Assembly: GCF_046237015.1 (NCBI RefSeq)
Contig: NZ_JBJYIN010000002.1
Span: 247,095 to 311,094 of the forward strand
DNA length: 64,000 bases
DNA from: JBJYIN01 sp046237015
GTDB lineage: Bacteria > Pseudomonadota > Gammaproteobacteria > Enterobacterales > Enterobacteriaceae
Direction: 5' to 3'
Positions within the stretch are counted from its first letter, which is position 1; each line of letters begins with the position of its first letter. This document shows positions 8,000 through 15,307 of the stretch, piece by piece. The position numbers were made by a program, and so were the translations under genes. The notes below the pieces were generated by a model. That model worked only from the letters and a program-made list of their open reading frames with translations. It made no database searches and was not told the origin of the DNA.

Positions 8000-9385
8000 A
8001 TGGTGAGTACACCCTCGTTTTCTTCCCTTGCTCTACCGGCTGAGCAACTCTCTAATCTGAATGAACTGGGTTATGCCGCAATGACACCCGTTCAGGCCGC
8101 GACGCTACCCGCGATTCTGCAAGGTTCCGATGTGCGAGCCAAGGCAAAAACCGGCAGTGGTAAAACGGCTGCTTTTGGTATCGGACTACTCAACCAGATT
8201 GTTGTTGAATCATTCGTCACGCAGGCGTTGGTGTTGTGCCCGACACGTGAGCTGGCCGATCAGGTTAGTAAAGAATTGCGTCGCCTCGCGCGTTTTGCTC
8301 AGAATATCAAGATACTGACGTTATGTGGTGGCCAGCCCATGGGGCATCAGTTGGATTCACTGGTCCATGCGCCGCACATTGTTGTCGGTACCCCCGGACG
8401 TATCCAGGATCATTTACGTAAAAAATCGCTCTCACTGGATGCTTTGAAAATATTTGTGCTGGATGAAGCCGATCGCATGCTGGATATGGGCTTTACTGAC
8501 GCGATTGAGGATGTGGTTAGCTATGCCCCCATGGATCGTCAGACATTGTTGTTCTCTGCTACCTATCCGAATGAAATCGAGCAGATCAGCGCCAGGTTTC
8601 AGCGCCAACCTTTGAACGTTGATGTTATTGACGAAGAAGCAGAACTTGCAATTGAACAGCGTTTTTACGAAACGACAAGAGAGCAGCGTTTACCCTTGCT
8701 GATTTCGCTTTTGGGCCATTACCAACCAGCCTCCTGTGTGGTGTTCTGTAATACCAAACGTGATTGCCAAAGCGTATTTGATGCGTTGCATTCTCGAGGG
8801 ATCAGTGTATTAGCGTTGCATGGCGATTTAGAACAACGCGATCGCGATCAGATATTGGTTCGTTTTTCCAATCGTAGCTGTCGCGTATTGGTGGCGACCG
8901 ATGTTGCTGCCCGCGGTCTGGACATAAAAGAATTAGAGTTGGTGGTAAATTTCGAACTGGCTTTCGATCCGGAAGTGCATGTTCATCGGATTGGTCGTAC
9001 CGGGCGAGCGGGGATGCAAGGCGTGGCGGTCAGCCTGTGCGTGCCTCAGGAGATGAACCGTGCCCACCTGCTGGAAGATTATTTAGGTATAACGATTAAA
9101 TGGTCATCGACCGCAGAAATCAGCCGTGGTCATGCGGTTGAGCTGGAACCAGAAATGATGACATTGTGTATTGACGGGGGGCGTAAAGCTAAAATTCGTC
9201 CCGGCGACATTTTGGGAGCACTGACAGGGGAGGCGGGGATTACCGCCGCAGAGGTCGGTAAAATTGATCTATTCCCGATGCATGCTTATGTCGCGATTCG
9301 TCAATCCAGCGCGAAACGGGCGATGCAGCAACTTCAATCAGGAAAAATAAAAGGGAAAAACTGCAAAGTCAGGTTGTTAAAATAA
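8000..9385 (+). CDS. dbpA: ATP-dependent RNA helicase DbpA
   Basis: DEAD-box helicase specific for hairpin 92 of 23S rRNA, acting late in 50S assembly. The 461-residue protein shows Q motif near residue 30, Walker A AKTGSGKTA near 50, DEAD near 155, SAT near 184 and HRIGRTGRAG near 330. The C-terminal domain (about 385-461) contains the DbpA-type RNA-binding fold with LCIDGGRKAKIRPGDILGAL and ends KGKNCKVRLLK, as in E. coli. I chose ATG 8000 because it matches the family N terminus; the in-frame upstream codons add residues with no counterpart. Monocistronic by spacing. Confidence 0.95.
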   Translation: MVSTPSFSSLALPAEQLSNLNELGYAAMTPVQAATLPAILQGSDVRAKAKTGSGKTAAFGIGLLNQIVVESFVTQALVLCPTRELADQVSKELRRLARFAQNIKILTLCGGQPMGHQLDSLVHAPHIVVGTPGRIQDHLRKKSLSLDALKIFVLDEADRMLDMGFTDAIEDVVSYAPMDRQTLLFSATYPNEIEQISARFQRQPLNVDVIDEEAELAIEQRFYETTREQRLPLLISLLGHYQPASCVVFCNTKRDCQSVFDALHSRGISVLALHGDLEQRDRDQILVRFSNRSCRVLVATDVAARGLDIKELELVVNFELAFDPEVHVHRIGRTGRAGMQGVAVSLCVPQEMNRAHLLEDYLGITIKWSSTAEISRGHAVELEPEMMTLCIDGGRKAKIRPGDILGALTGEAGITAAEVGKIDLFPMHAYVAIRQSSAKRAMQQLQSGKIKGKNCKVRLLK

Positions 9386-9526
9386 CGCGGGTAGGATGGA
9401 TTGTCACTACGGGCCGAGGACTGTAAGCAGGCGGGATTCATTAGAAATGAATTTGCCCAGCGAAGACGGCTCGCAGTGACGATACATCGGTACTCGACGC
9501 GGTGGCAGAGAAATGATTGTTTACCG

Positions 9527-10066
9527 TCACTCGGTATTACCTTTACCGTGCAGCATTTCCTGAATTTGCTGGTAAACTTCAGCCGCAGACATATTGCTAT
9601 AGGATGTCGTGCTTTCGAATGTCAACACCTGCTCTGGATCTGACCCTTGCAGGAAACTCAATAAAGCAAGGTCTTCTTGTGTTATGCGTTTCCCAGTAAA
9701 GGCATCAAACATTTCGGATTGCCCATCGGGATATTTAATGACGGAAACGAGTTTGCCGTTATAAAGAGGAATACCTGTTGTAGACAGCGAATATTCGGCA
9801 GTGGCATCAGGCTGTTCTTCTCTGTCTTCAACCGCTTTTTTCTCTGCACGCTCGCTATCAATTACGCGCTTTCTATCCGATGACAGCGTGACTTTTGTTG
9901 CGCTGTTTGACTCCATTGAGGAAGATGAATCAGAGTTTGTCGTCGATGTGTCGGTGTTATTACCAGTACTGATGGCAGCAACGGCGTTTGCATTTGTAGC
10001 GACGCCCGTTGTCGGCATAGTAGACTGGAGATTGACATTTAAGGACTGAATATCTGGAATGACCAC
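9527..10066 (-). CDS. Hypothetical protein, low-complexity N terminus
   Basis: I do not recognise this 179-residue protein. The first 60 residues are rich in Ser, Thr, Asn and Ala, then a charged segment (about 62-85), then a compact C-terminal part with GIPLYNGKLVSVIKYPDG and a predicted helical end. There is no signal peptide or membrane segment. It starts at GTG with a perfect AAGGAG 7 nt upstream, which makes translation likely. The gene stands alone on the minus strand between dbpA and an 83-bp ERIC derivative that abuts its promoter side. The composition looks like a surface-attached, secreted or partly disordered regulatory protein, but no role can be assigned. Confidence 0.7.
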   Translation of the reverse strand: MVIPDIQSLNVNLQSTMPTTGVATNANAVAAISTGNNTDTSTTNSDSSSSMESNSATKVTLSSDRKRVIDSERAEKKAVEDREEQPDATAEYSLSTTGIPLYNGKLVSVIKYPDGQSEMFDAFTGKRITQEDLALLSFLQGSDPEQVLTFESTTSYSNMSAAEVYQQIQEMLHGKGNTE

Positions 10067-10084
10067 AATATAACTCCTTTTTTA

Positions 10085-10167
10085 TATATCCGTCATACCT
10101 CAAATTGTATGTGCGTTAATCGCACCCATGACCGACCCTTCCTGCAACTCGAATGGTTGAGGGTATA
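10085..10167 (-). repeat. ERIC derivative, 83 bp with internal deletion
   Basis: Both ERIC ends are present (TATATCCGTCATAC on the left, GGGTATA on the right) but the central palindrome is missing, leaving 83 bp instead of 127. It lies 18 bp upstream of the GTG start of the unassigned minus-strand gene, so it is likely in its promoter or leader region. Confidence 0.7.
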
Positions 10168-10283
10168 ACCTTGCAAAAGATATGTTATCGTAAAGTAAAT
10201 CGGCTGATTTATTTTTTTCATTAATATCAAAATTGCATAATTTTTATTCTTTTTATTACTAAACAAGGAGCCGATTGGTTGTC

Positions 10284-10556
10284 ATGTCTCGTATCAAATT
10301 GACTATTGATTATTTGTACCAACTGGCGGGAGAGCAGCGAATTGCGTCTTTAGCCACGGCCAGAGTTTTTGTCGGGGAGACGCTGATTGCGACAGAAGAA
10401 ATCTCCGGAATGACGGAAAGCCCCGTCAGTAAATATTTACATCATTCGCTTCCTGAGGGGCATCCCATCCGCGTTGAATGGGACTCTGATGGGGTTGTCT
10501 CCATGCACGTTTCAGAGGTTGATGTATGTCCCTGCTGTCAACATGATGATCACTAA
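10284..10556 (+). CDS. Small hypothetical protein with C-terminal Cys/His cluster
   Basis: A 90-residue protein starting MSRIKLTIDYLYQLAG. It is not a family I can name. It is mostly beta-prone in the middle and ends VDVCPCCQHDDH, a dense Cys/His cluster that could bind zinc or iron. The strong ribosome site AAGGAG at 10265 lies 13 nt before this ATG and only 4 nt before an in-frame TTG at 10275; the ATG gives the more natural N terminus, but the start is uncertain. No signal peptide. It stands as a single gene between an ERIC derivative and another unassigned gene. Confidence 0.65.
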   Translation: MSRIKLTIDYLYQLAGEQRIASLATARVFVGETLIATEEISGMTESPVSKYLHHSLPEGHPIRVEWDSDGVVSMHVSEVDVCPCCQHDDH

Positions 10557-10698
10557 TTTATGTGGTTCAAAATGTTATCGCCTTGAACAACGTGGCGTGT
10601 CGGTTTTTTAGATCAACGCTCATTCCAGCCAGTGAAATGTGGTCGAAATCGGTTATGATGAGCGCTAGGTTATTCATCTAAAACAAAAGGAAATGTTA

Positions 10699-11232
10699 AT
10701 GGAACAGATAAAAAACCTGGTAGTAACCTTGGAGCAATGCCTTCCAGGATTAGATATTGGCCCAATGCTGGCCAGCCTTCCTGAAAGCAGCGAACAGGGA
10801 ACGGTATTGGACTGGTTGTATGAGCAACTGAGTGAACAAGGACTGATGGTTTATGAGGAGTGGGGAGAATATAGCGGCGATATTCCGGAATTAAAACCGC
10901 TGTCGGACTTAGCGATATCAGAGGATCCTGCCGAGTTTATTTTCTCGCTTATTGAGGAGATTGATTGGTCAACGGCCAGTGTTGATCCTGATGAGTTACC
11001 GTATGTTATGCCTTGGCTCGAACATATCAATTTCTATCTGAAACCCTATGGCGTCAGGCTCGTGGATCTTCTCCCTTTTGAAAATGCTTATATTCTTTGC
11101 CTGAGGGATGATGAAACCTTGCTGCAAAAATTACACGATCAGCTCAACGTGCTGGGTATGGGAATTAATGTTCGACAATCGATGGATCAAGAACAAGTCT
11201 CGGCTAAAATCAACTCTCTGATTTATGATTAA
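10699..11232 (+). CDS. Hypothetical acidic protein (DUF6630-like?)
   Basis: A 177-residue, strongly acidic cytoplasmic protein rich in Glu, Asp and Leu, with WLYEQLSEQG and PWLEHINFYLKPYGVRLVDL. The overall pattern vaguely recalls DUF6630 or SMI1-like immunity proteins, but this is a guess. Two ATGs are close together; I chose 10699 because AAAGG is 8 nt upstream, while the ATG at 10693 is too near it. The gene is followed by a 9-bp inverted repeat. It lies near the toxin-antitoxin pair and tRNA-Arg scar, so it may or may not belong to the island. Confidence 0.65.
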   Translation: MEQIKNLVVTLEQCLPGLDIGPMLASLPESSEQGTVLDWLYEQLSEQGLMVYEEWGEYSGDIPELKPLSDLAISEDPAEFIFSLIEEIDWSTASVDPDELPYVMPWLEHINFYLKPYGVRLVDLLPFENAYILCLRDDETLLQKLHDQLNVLGMGINVRQSMDQEQVSAKINSLIYD

Positions 11233-11269
11233 AAATCAGATGATATGAATGTCTTGTTTCTCCTTCCCT

Positions 11270-11294
11270 GATTAAACCCGTTACAGGTTTAATC
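11270..11294. terminator. Hairpin, possible bidirectional terminator
   Basis: GATTAAACC and GGTTTAATC form a perfect 9-bp stem with a 7-nt loop, 38 bp after the stop of the acidic hypothetical gene. There is no clear U-run on either side, so termination strength is doubtful. Confidence 0.4.
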
Positions 11295-11367
11295 AGTCTT
11301 GATGCTTTTCCTCTTCGCGCAGAGCTTCGACTAATTCGTTGGGTTCCATTGTATTTATCCATGAAAA

Positions 11368-11396
11368 AAGCCTGCAAGGCGAACCATTGCAGGCTT
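11368..11396 (-). terminator. Rho-independent terminator, minus strand
   Basis: On the minus strand a 10-bp stem (AAGCCTGCAA with TTGCAGGCTT, 9-nt loop) is followed by a run of T. No minus-strand gene is evident upstream of it; a second minus-strand terminator lies only about 25 bp away. Confidence 0.6.
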
Positions 11397-11419
11397 GGGG
11401 GTTATGGCAGATTTTAGGC

Positions 11420-11459
11420 AAAAAAATACCGGCGTGGGGCTTAAGCCATACTCCGGTAT
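11420..11459 (-). terminator. Second rho-independent terminator, minus strand
   Basis: On the minus strand ATACCGG and CCGGTAT form the outer stem around an inner palindrome GGCTTAAGCC, followed by a run of six or seven T. Together with the hairpin at 11368 it forms a tandem pair in a 350-bp stretch with no visible minus-strand gene, so a short untranslated transcript is possible. Confidence 0.55.
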
Positions 11460-11525
11460 CTTTCGCGAATTTAGCGCGTATTGATGATTGGGGCAAGCAG
11501 AATGTGGATTATTGTCTGACTGAAT

Positions 11526-11567
11526 TTGACATACACATACTTATTGTTATGATTGGATCATAACAAT
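11526..11567 (+). promoter_or_regulatory. Promoter with overlapping palindromic operator (tumEA)
   Basis: A -35 box TTGACA (11526-11531) and a -10 box TATGAT (11548-11553) are 16 bp apart. A perfect 10-bp inverted repeat ATTGTTATGA / TCATAACAAT with 5-bp spacer (11543-11567) covers the -10 box. This is the arrangement expected for autoregulation by the downstream antitoxin or the toxin-antitoxin complex. The boxes and palindrome are read directly; the regulator is inferred. Confidence 0.7.
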
Positions 11568-11580
11568 ACTAGGGTAGCAT

Positions 11581-11946
11581 ATGGAACGTGATAGTGCTTT
11601 AGATTACCTGCTGTCATTGCATGGCGAGACGGTATACCGAGAAGATGGATACTGGTGGAAAGTGGATGCCTGGGAAGTTAAAGCGACGGCTTTCATCCCG
11701 CATGGTATCCGGTATGCGCTGACGTTGCATGACAAACACAATACACGGGTATTCGGAATGGATAACGCACACGCCATTAAGCCGCCCAAGAAAGGGAAGT
11801 TTTCGGGGCGTCTGGTCTATGACCATGTACACCGAACGCCTGTGGATAAAGGTTATCCGTATGAGTTTGTGTCTGTCGCACAGTTACTTGAAGATTTCTT
11901 TACCCGAATAGATGAAGTCATCGCAGAACGTGAAAAAAGAGGTTAA
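11581..11946 (+). CDS. TumE-type toxin (DUF6516 family)
   Basis: A 121-residue cytoplasmic protein, probably the toxin of a type II pair. It has the DUF6516/TumE layout: an N-terminal acidic start, then DGYWWKVDAWEVKAT, then the HDKHNTRVFGMDNAH segment, and a polar stretch KPPKKGKFSG with HVHR. It starts at ATG 11581 with AGGG upstream, just behind the operator-promoter. It is followed after 4 nt by a helix-turn-helix gene. Toxin first, antitoxin second is the order known for TumE/TumA. Family recognition is from remembered sequence style, without a search; the target and activity are unknown. Confidence 0.72.
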   Translation: MERDSALDYLLSLHGETVYREDGYWWKVDAWEVKATAFIPHGIRYALTLHDKHNTRVFGMDNAHAIKPPKKGKFSGRLVYDHVHRTPVDKGYPYEFVSVAQLLEDFFTRIDEVIAEREKRG

Positions 11947-11950
11947 TACG

Positions 11951-12334
11951 ATGAAAGCCCTGATTGGCGTTATGCCTGAAGCCGTGATCCGCGCAAGAAT
12001 GCTTGCCATCGTCAAAGGTCAGTACAAACCGGAAGAAGGGGAGCCTAAAGTCTGGTTTACTTCCATGAATGCGCTGGCTCAGGTACTCAGTAATGAGAAT
12101 ATCGCTTTGCTGCGACTTATGGATGAACAAAAACCCGAAACCCTCACCGAACTGGCGGAAATGTCTGGTCGTCAGAAAAGCAATTTATCTGTGACGCTCA
12201 AGACACTGAACTCGCATGGCTTTGTAAGACTGGAAAAAGTGGGCAGAAGTGTTAAGCCGGTAGCCATGTTCACCGATTTTGATATTCAGGTGAAACAGGA
12301 GTTTATAGAGAAGTTTTCACCGAAAGCTGCCTGA
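11951..12334 (+). CDS. TumA-type antitoxin, MarR-like HTH regulator
   Basis: A 127-residue winged-helix DNA-binding protein, the likely antitoxin and autorepressor. The central part ALLRLMDEQKPETLTELAEM and RQKSNLSVTLKTLNSHGFV is a MarR-like helix-turn-helix with wing LEKVGRSVKPVAMF. The start ATG 11951 has AGAGG 8 nt upstream; an in-frame upstream ATG at 11912 lies inside the toxin gene. The 4-nt gap to the toxin gene implies one transcript. It probably binds the perfect palindrome over the promoter. A hairpin with a delayed T-run follows the stop. Confidence 0.75.
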   Translation: MKALIGVMPEAVIRARMLAIVKGQYKPEEGEPKVWFTSMNALAQVLSNENIALLRLMDEQKPETLTELAEMSGRQKSNLSVTLKTLNSHGFVRLEKVGRSVKPVAMFTDFDIQVKQEFIEKFSPKAA

Positions 12335-12338
12335 ACGT

Positions 12339-12374
12339 AGCCCAGTTAGCTGGGCTGCTGCTTCCTGTTTTTTT
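12339..12374 (+). terminator. Candidate terminator after tumA-like gene
   Basis: AGCCCAG and CTGGGCT form a 7-bp stem with loop TTAG, 4 nt after the stop codon. The T-run (seven T) begins about 11 nt after the stem, further than usual, so efficiency is uncertain. Confidence 0.5.
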
Positions 12375-12428
12375 ATCTTTTATTCCCGCCAAATTTCCCT
12401 ATAGATCAGCAGAAAGGTGTCGGTTCGG

Positions 12429-12478
12429 TTGGTTCACAGGCTGCTAAGCCTCGCCAGCACTGGATTTATGTGAACCAA
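12429..12478. repeat. Structured palindrome resembling a three-way junction
   Basis: Perfect 10-bp arms TTGGTTCACA and TGTGAACCAA enclose 30 nt that contain two smaller hairpins, GGCT-gcta-AGCC and CCAG-ca-CTGG. The whole could fold as a three-way junction in single-stranded DNA or RNA. It lies between the toxin-antitoxin pair and the integrase stub. It may be a recombination site, a mobile-element end or an RNA; no family was recognised. Confidence 0.45.
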
Positions 12479-12551
12479 CATAGCCCTTATTGCGTTTGAG
12501 CGGTCAGTTTCGCCAGTCGCTTGATAAAGCAACCCGTCCCCCGATTCCGGC

Positions 12552-12683
12552 TCACTGTGGCGGCAATGCTATGTCCCGCGCCCCGTTAGTATTGACCAGC
12601 AGATATAAACCGCCGCCGTCAGCCAGCTTATAAGGCTTATCTTTGGGTTTGGCTGTGTCGATTTGACGAGCGTTTAATTTCAT
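12552..12683 (-). pseudogene. Truncated P4-type integrase (5' stub)
   Basis: The reading starts MKLNARQIDTAKPKDKPY and continues KLADGGGLYLLVNTNGAR, which is the N-terminal arm-binding (DUF4102-like) domain of P4-family tyrosine integrases. Homology stops after about 36 residues and a stop codon follows at residue 44; the core-binding and catalytic domains are gone. It is oriented like the adjacent tRNA-Arg gene and lies just beyond its 3' end, the normal place for such an integrase. It marks a decayed integrative element. Confidence 0.85.
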
Positions 12684-12727
12684 TTGGGGGTATCTCTTTT
12701 AGACCGAACACAGAATACCCCCAAATG
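12681..12727. promoter_or_regulatory. 13-bp inverted repeat around the integrase start
   Basis: CATTTGGGGGTAT (12681-12693) and ATACCCCCAAATG (12715-12727) are a perfect 13-bp inverted repeat separated by 21 nt. The left arm contains the integrase start codon. A further ACCCCC motif follows the right arm. The layout suggests an operator or integrase binding region controlling integrase synthesis. Confidence 0.5.
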
Positions 12728-12848
12728 TACCCCCTGAAATGTGTTGATTGCAATAGATTGTCGTAGACGTTGAGATAATGAAATCTGGTGTGAAGGCTTG
12801 GTATTACTGGGTTTTGTTGACCGGAGTAGACGTTAGGAGAAGTGTGAA

Positions 12849-12923
12849 TGGTGGCCCCAGCAGGAATCGAACCTGCAACTAGCCCTTAGGAGGGGCTTGT
12901 TATATCCATTTAACTATGAGGCC
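12849..12923 (-). tRNA. tRNA-Arg (anticodon CCT)
   Basis: A 75-nt tRNA including an encoded CCA end. The acceptor stem GGCCTCA pairs with TGGGGCC (one G-T pair), the T-arm has GGTTCGATTCC, and the anticodon loop CTCCTAA reads CCT. Its 3' end faces the integrase stub, so it served as the attachment site of an integrated element. E. coli argW is the equivalent tRNA and also hosts a prophage. Confidence 0.95.
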
Positions 12924-13174
12924 TTAAAACGGGGTTATTATACTCATTTTCTTCCTGAGAATAAGCACTTAACGGTGCGATTGCTTAAACTGTCAGCAAT
13001 CTTTCTCTTTTTCCTCTTAAGTGGGAATCAATAAACCAAAGTAGAAGCCAAACGATAAAATGTTACACTGTTGGTATTACAGCGCTCTGACTTGCTATCC
13101 TCTGGGTCGGATGAGGTTGAGAATGTTTATTCTCAGCGACAGGGCATAACGCAATATAATCAGGGAGAACAGAT

Positions 13175-13933
13175 ATGAATTACCGCCTGAGTGGGGTGGT
13201 GTTTGCCAGTGTGCTACTTATCGGCTGCGCCAGTTCGGGTGAACGGTCTCAGGAGGGACGTTCTGATCCGCTTGAAGGCTTTAACCGTACCATGTTCACG
13301 TTTAACTACGATGTGCTGGATCCCTATGTGTTGCGCCCGGTCGCGGTGGCGTGGCGTGATTATGTCCCCAAACCTGCGCGTAATGGTTTAGGCAATTTTT
13401 TCAGTAACCTGGAAGAACCAGCCACCATGGTGAACTACTTTGTTGAGGGAAAACCGTATAAAGCGATGGTTCACTTTAACCGCTTTTTCCTGAACACGTT
13501 GCTGGGGATGGGGGGGCTGATCGACGTGGCTACGATGGCTAACCCGAAACTGGCAAAGGAAGAGTCTCGCCGATTCGGCAGCACGTTGGGTAATTATGGT
13601 ATGGGATACGGCCCTTATGTGGTGTTACCTGGCTATGGTAGTGTGACACCGCGGGAAGATGTGGGCGGTGTGGTGGATACCCTGTATCCGGTGCTGAGTT
13701 ATCTGACATTCTGGATGTCTGCTGGTAAATGGGCGATTGAAGGGGTGGAAACGCGTGCACAGTTGCTTGATTCTGATGGCCTGTTGCGTAATTCTTCCGA
13801 TCCCTATCTGCTGATGCGTGAAGCGTATTTCCAGCGTCATGATTTCCTGGCGAGCGATGGGCAAATTACCCCGCAGGCTAATCCAAATGCAGCAGCAATT
13901 CAGGATTCGCTCGACGAAATCGACGCCGAGTAA
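13175..13933 (+). CDS. mlaA: Outer-membrane lipoprotein MlaA (VacJ)
   Basis: Removes misplaced phospholipids from the outer leaflet of the outer membrane and hands them to MlaC. The 252-residue protein has a lipoprotein signal with lipobox LIGC (Cys about residue 18). The MlaA domain follows: DPLEGFNRTMFTFNYDVLD, NFFSNLEEPATMVNYF and RRFGSTLGNYGMGYGPYVV. The start has GGGAGA about 8 nt upstream. It is convergent with fadL, with a strong hairpin between them, as in E. coli. Confidence 0.95.
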   Translation: MNYRLSGVVFASVLLIGCASSGERSQEGRSDPLEGFNRTMFTFNYDVLDPYVLRPVAVAWRDYVPKPARNGLGNFFSNLEEPATMVNYFVEGKPYKAMVHFNRFFLNTLLGMGGLIDVATMANPKLAKEESRRFGSTLGNYGMGYGPYVVLPGYGSVTPREDVGGVVDTLYPVLSYLTFWMSAGKWAIEGVETRAQLLDSDGLLRNSSDPYLLMREAYFQRHDFLASDGQITPQANPNAAAIQDSLDEIDAE

Positions 13934-13969
13934 ATTCAGTATTATCCGTTTAAAACCTTTCAAATCTAA

Positions 13970-13993
13970 GGCAGGTAAGATCGCTTACCTGCC
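13970..13993. terminator. Hairpin between convergent mlaA and fadL
   Basis: A perfect 10-bp stem GGCAGGTAAG / CTTACCTGCC with loop ATCG lies between the two convergent stop codons. No long T-run follows on either side, but the stability and position fit a shared terminator. Confidence 0.6.
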
Positions 13994-14017
13994 TGTACCG
14001 CAAACTAAACAGCAAGA

Positions 14018-15307
14018 TTAGAACGCGTAGTTCAGGTTCACACCGTATAACCAGGCCTTGCCTTTAGAGCTGAATTCATAGCGTGGAGATCCAGCGGTAT
14101 CAGAGATAGGTTCGCTGATATTCACCTTCTTACCATGCATATAAGAAACGCCAACATCGACAGAGGCATCTTTGTTGAAAGCATAGGTGGTGCCGGCGCT
14201 TAGCCAGAAACGGTCCTGATCGGGAATAGAAATGGAACGTTTATCCGCGGGGACCGGGCTGTCATCAAACGCAATACCACCACGGAACGTCCAGTTATCG
14301 TCATGATAGTAAGTTGTTCCAAGTGCGATACGATAGGCGTCACGGAATCCTTCTTCTTTTTGGAACAAGGTCTGCCCGTTATTCCCCGTGGCTTTCAACT
14401 CCTGAAATTGGCTCCAGCTCGTGTAGGTCAGGCTGTAGTGAACCGCCCATTTAGGGTCGACTCGATGGTAAGCGGAAGCTTCCCACATTTCAGGTAAGTT
14501 TAATGTCAGTTTGCCGGGGATGGTTGCACCATTTGTACCAACTGGCGCACCTGGGATCAATGATGACTTATCGCTACGATAATCGCCTTTGAAATCAATA
14601 TCGACTTTAGAGCGGTAAGTCAGACCAAAGCGATGCTTATCATTCACTTCATATAAAATGCCTGCATTCCAGCCATATCCCCACTCTTTACCTTCTAAAT
14701 GTGCGAGTTCAGAGGAGGGTTGCAATCCAAATGCTGGGGCAAGTTCACCGGCCCGGCGAACGATTTTTGCATCGGCATAAACAGCATTCACACCCAGACC
14801 GAAACTGAAATGTTGATTCAGACGGTAAGCGGCGCTCAGGTTCAGGTTAGAGGTCACCAGATCGGTTTCTCCGCCGATGGAACCTGCGGCATAGTTATCG
14901 TTGAATTCGGTTGCCAGACCATAGTTGGTCACTGCCGATGCCCCAATCGCCCATTGTTCATTGAGTGGCATAATAAAGTGCAGGTTTGGCACCCAGGCAT
15001 GAGGGGCGATATTTTTGGCGCTAGTATTTTGTCCTGGGACTTGTGAGTTTTTGCCCTGAACGTCAATATCTGGATTGATATAGGTCACACCACCCGAAAA
15101 GGAAGGGCGATCGAACATTGTCATGGTCGCGGGGTTACGACTCCCGGAAGTCGCGTTGTCCGCTACCGCGCCTTCACCTGAAAATGCCCGCCCCAGACCT
15201 GATGATGAATATTCATTAAGCTGGAAGCCAGCGGAGTATGCATTCGTTGAAATCAGTGCCACTGCGACAGCGATTGCAGTATGTTTTAACAGGTTTTTCT
15301 GGCTCAT
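14018..15307 (-). CDS. fadL: Long-chain fatty acid outer-membrane transporter FadL
   Basis: A 429-residue outer-membrane beta-barrel that takes up long-chain fatty acids. The signal peptide ends at NAYS, and the mature protein starts AGFQLNEYSSSGLGRAF, with SRNPATM shortly after, as in FadL family plugs. It ends in an aromatic residue (NLNYAF), typical of barrel insertion. I chose the ATG at 15307 with AGAGG 8 nt upstream; a TTG two codons earlier is less likely. A FadR-like site lies about 90 bp upstream. Confidence 0.93.
   Translation of the reverse strand: MSQKNLLKHTAIAVAVALISTNAYSAGFQLNEYSSSGLGRAFSGEGAVADNATSGSRNPATMTMFDRPSFSGGVTYINPDIDVQGKNSQVPGQNTSAKNIAPHAWVPNLHFIMPLNEQWAIGASAVTNYGLATEFNDNYAAGSIGGETDLVTSNLNLSAAYRLNQHFSFGLGVNAVYADAKIVRRAGELAPAFGLQPSSELAHLEGKEWGYGWNAGILYEVNDKHRFGLTYRSKVDIDFKGDYRSDKSSLIPGAPVGTNGATIPGKLTLNLPEMWEASAYHRVDPKWAVHYSLTYTSWSQFQELKATGNNGQTLFQKEEGFRDAYRIALGTTYYHDDNWTFRGGIAFDDSPVPADKRSISIPDQDRFWLSAGTTYAFNKDASVDVGVSYMHGKKVNISEPISDTAGSPRYEFSSKGKAWLYGVNLNYAF

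Noticed and set aside
9401..9883. Several short plus-strand frames downstream of dbpA
   Set aside because: They overlap the better supported minus-strand gene at 9527-10066 or lack any coding features.
11293..11496. A 67-codon minus-strand frame ending MEPNELVEALREEEKHQD
   Set aside because: It reads straight through both tandem terminators and has no ribosome site; the last 18 codons alone could be a peptide but support is too thin.
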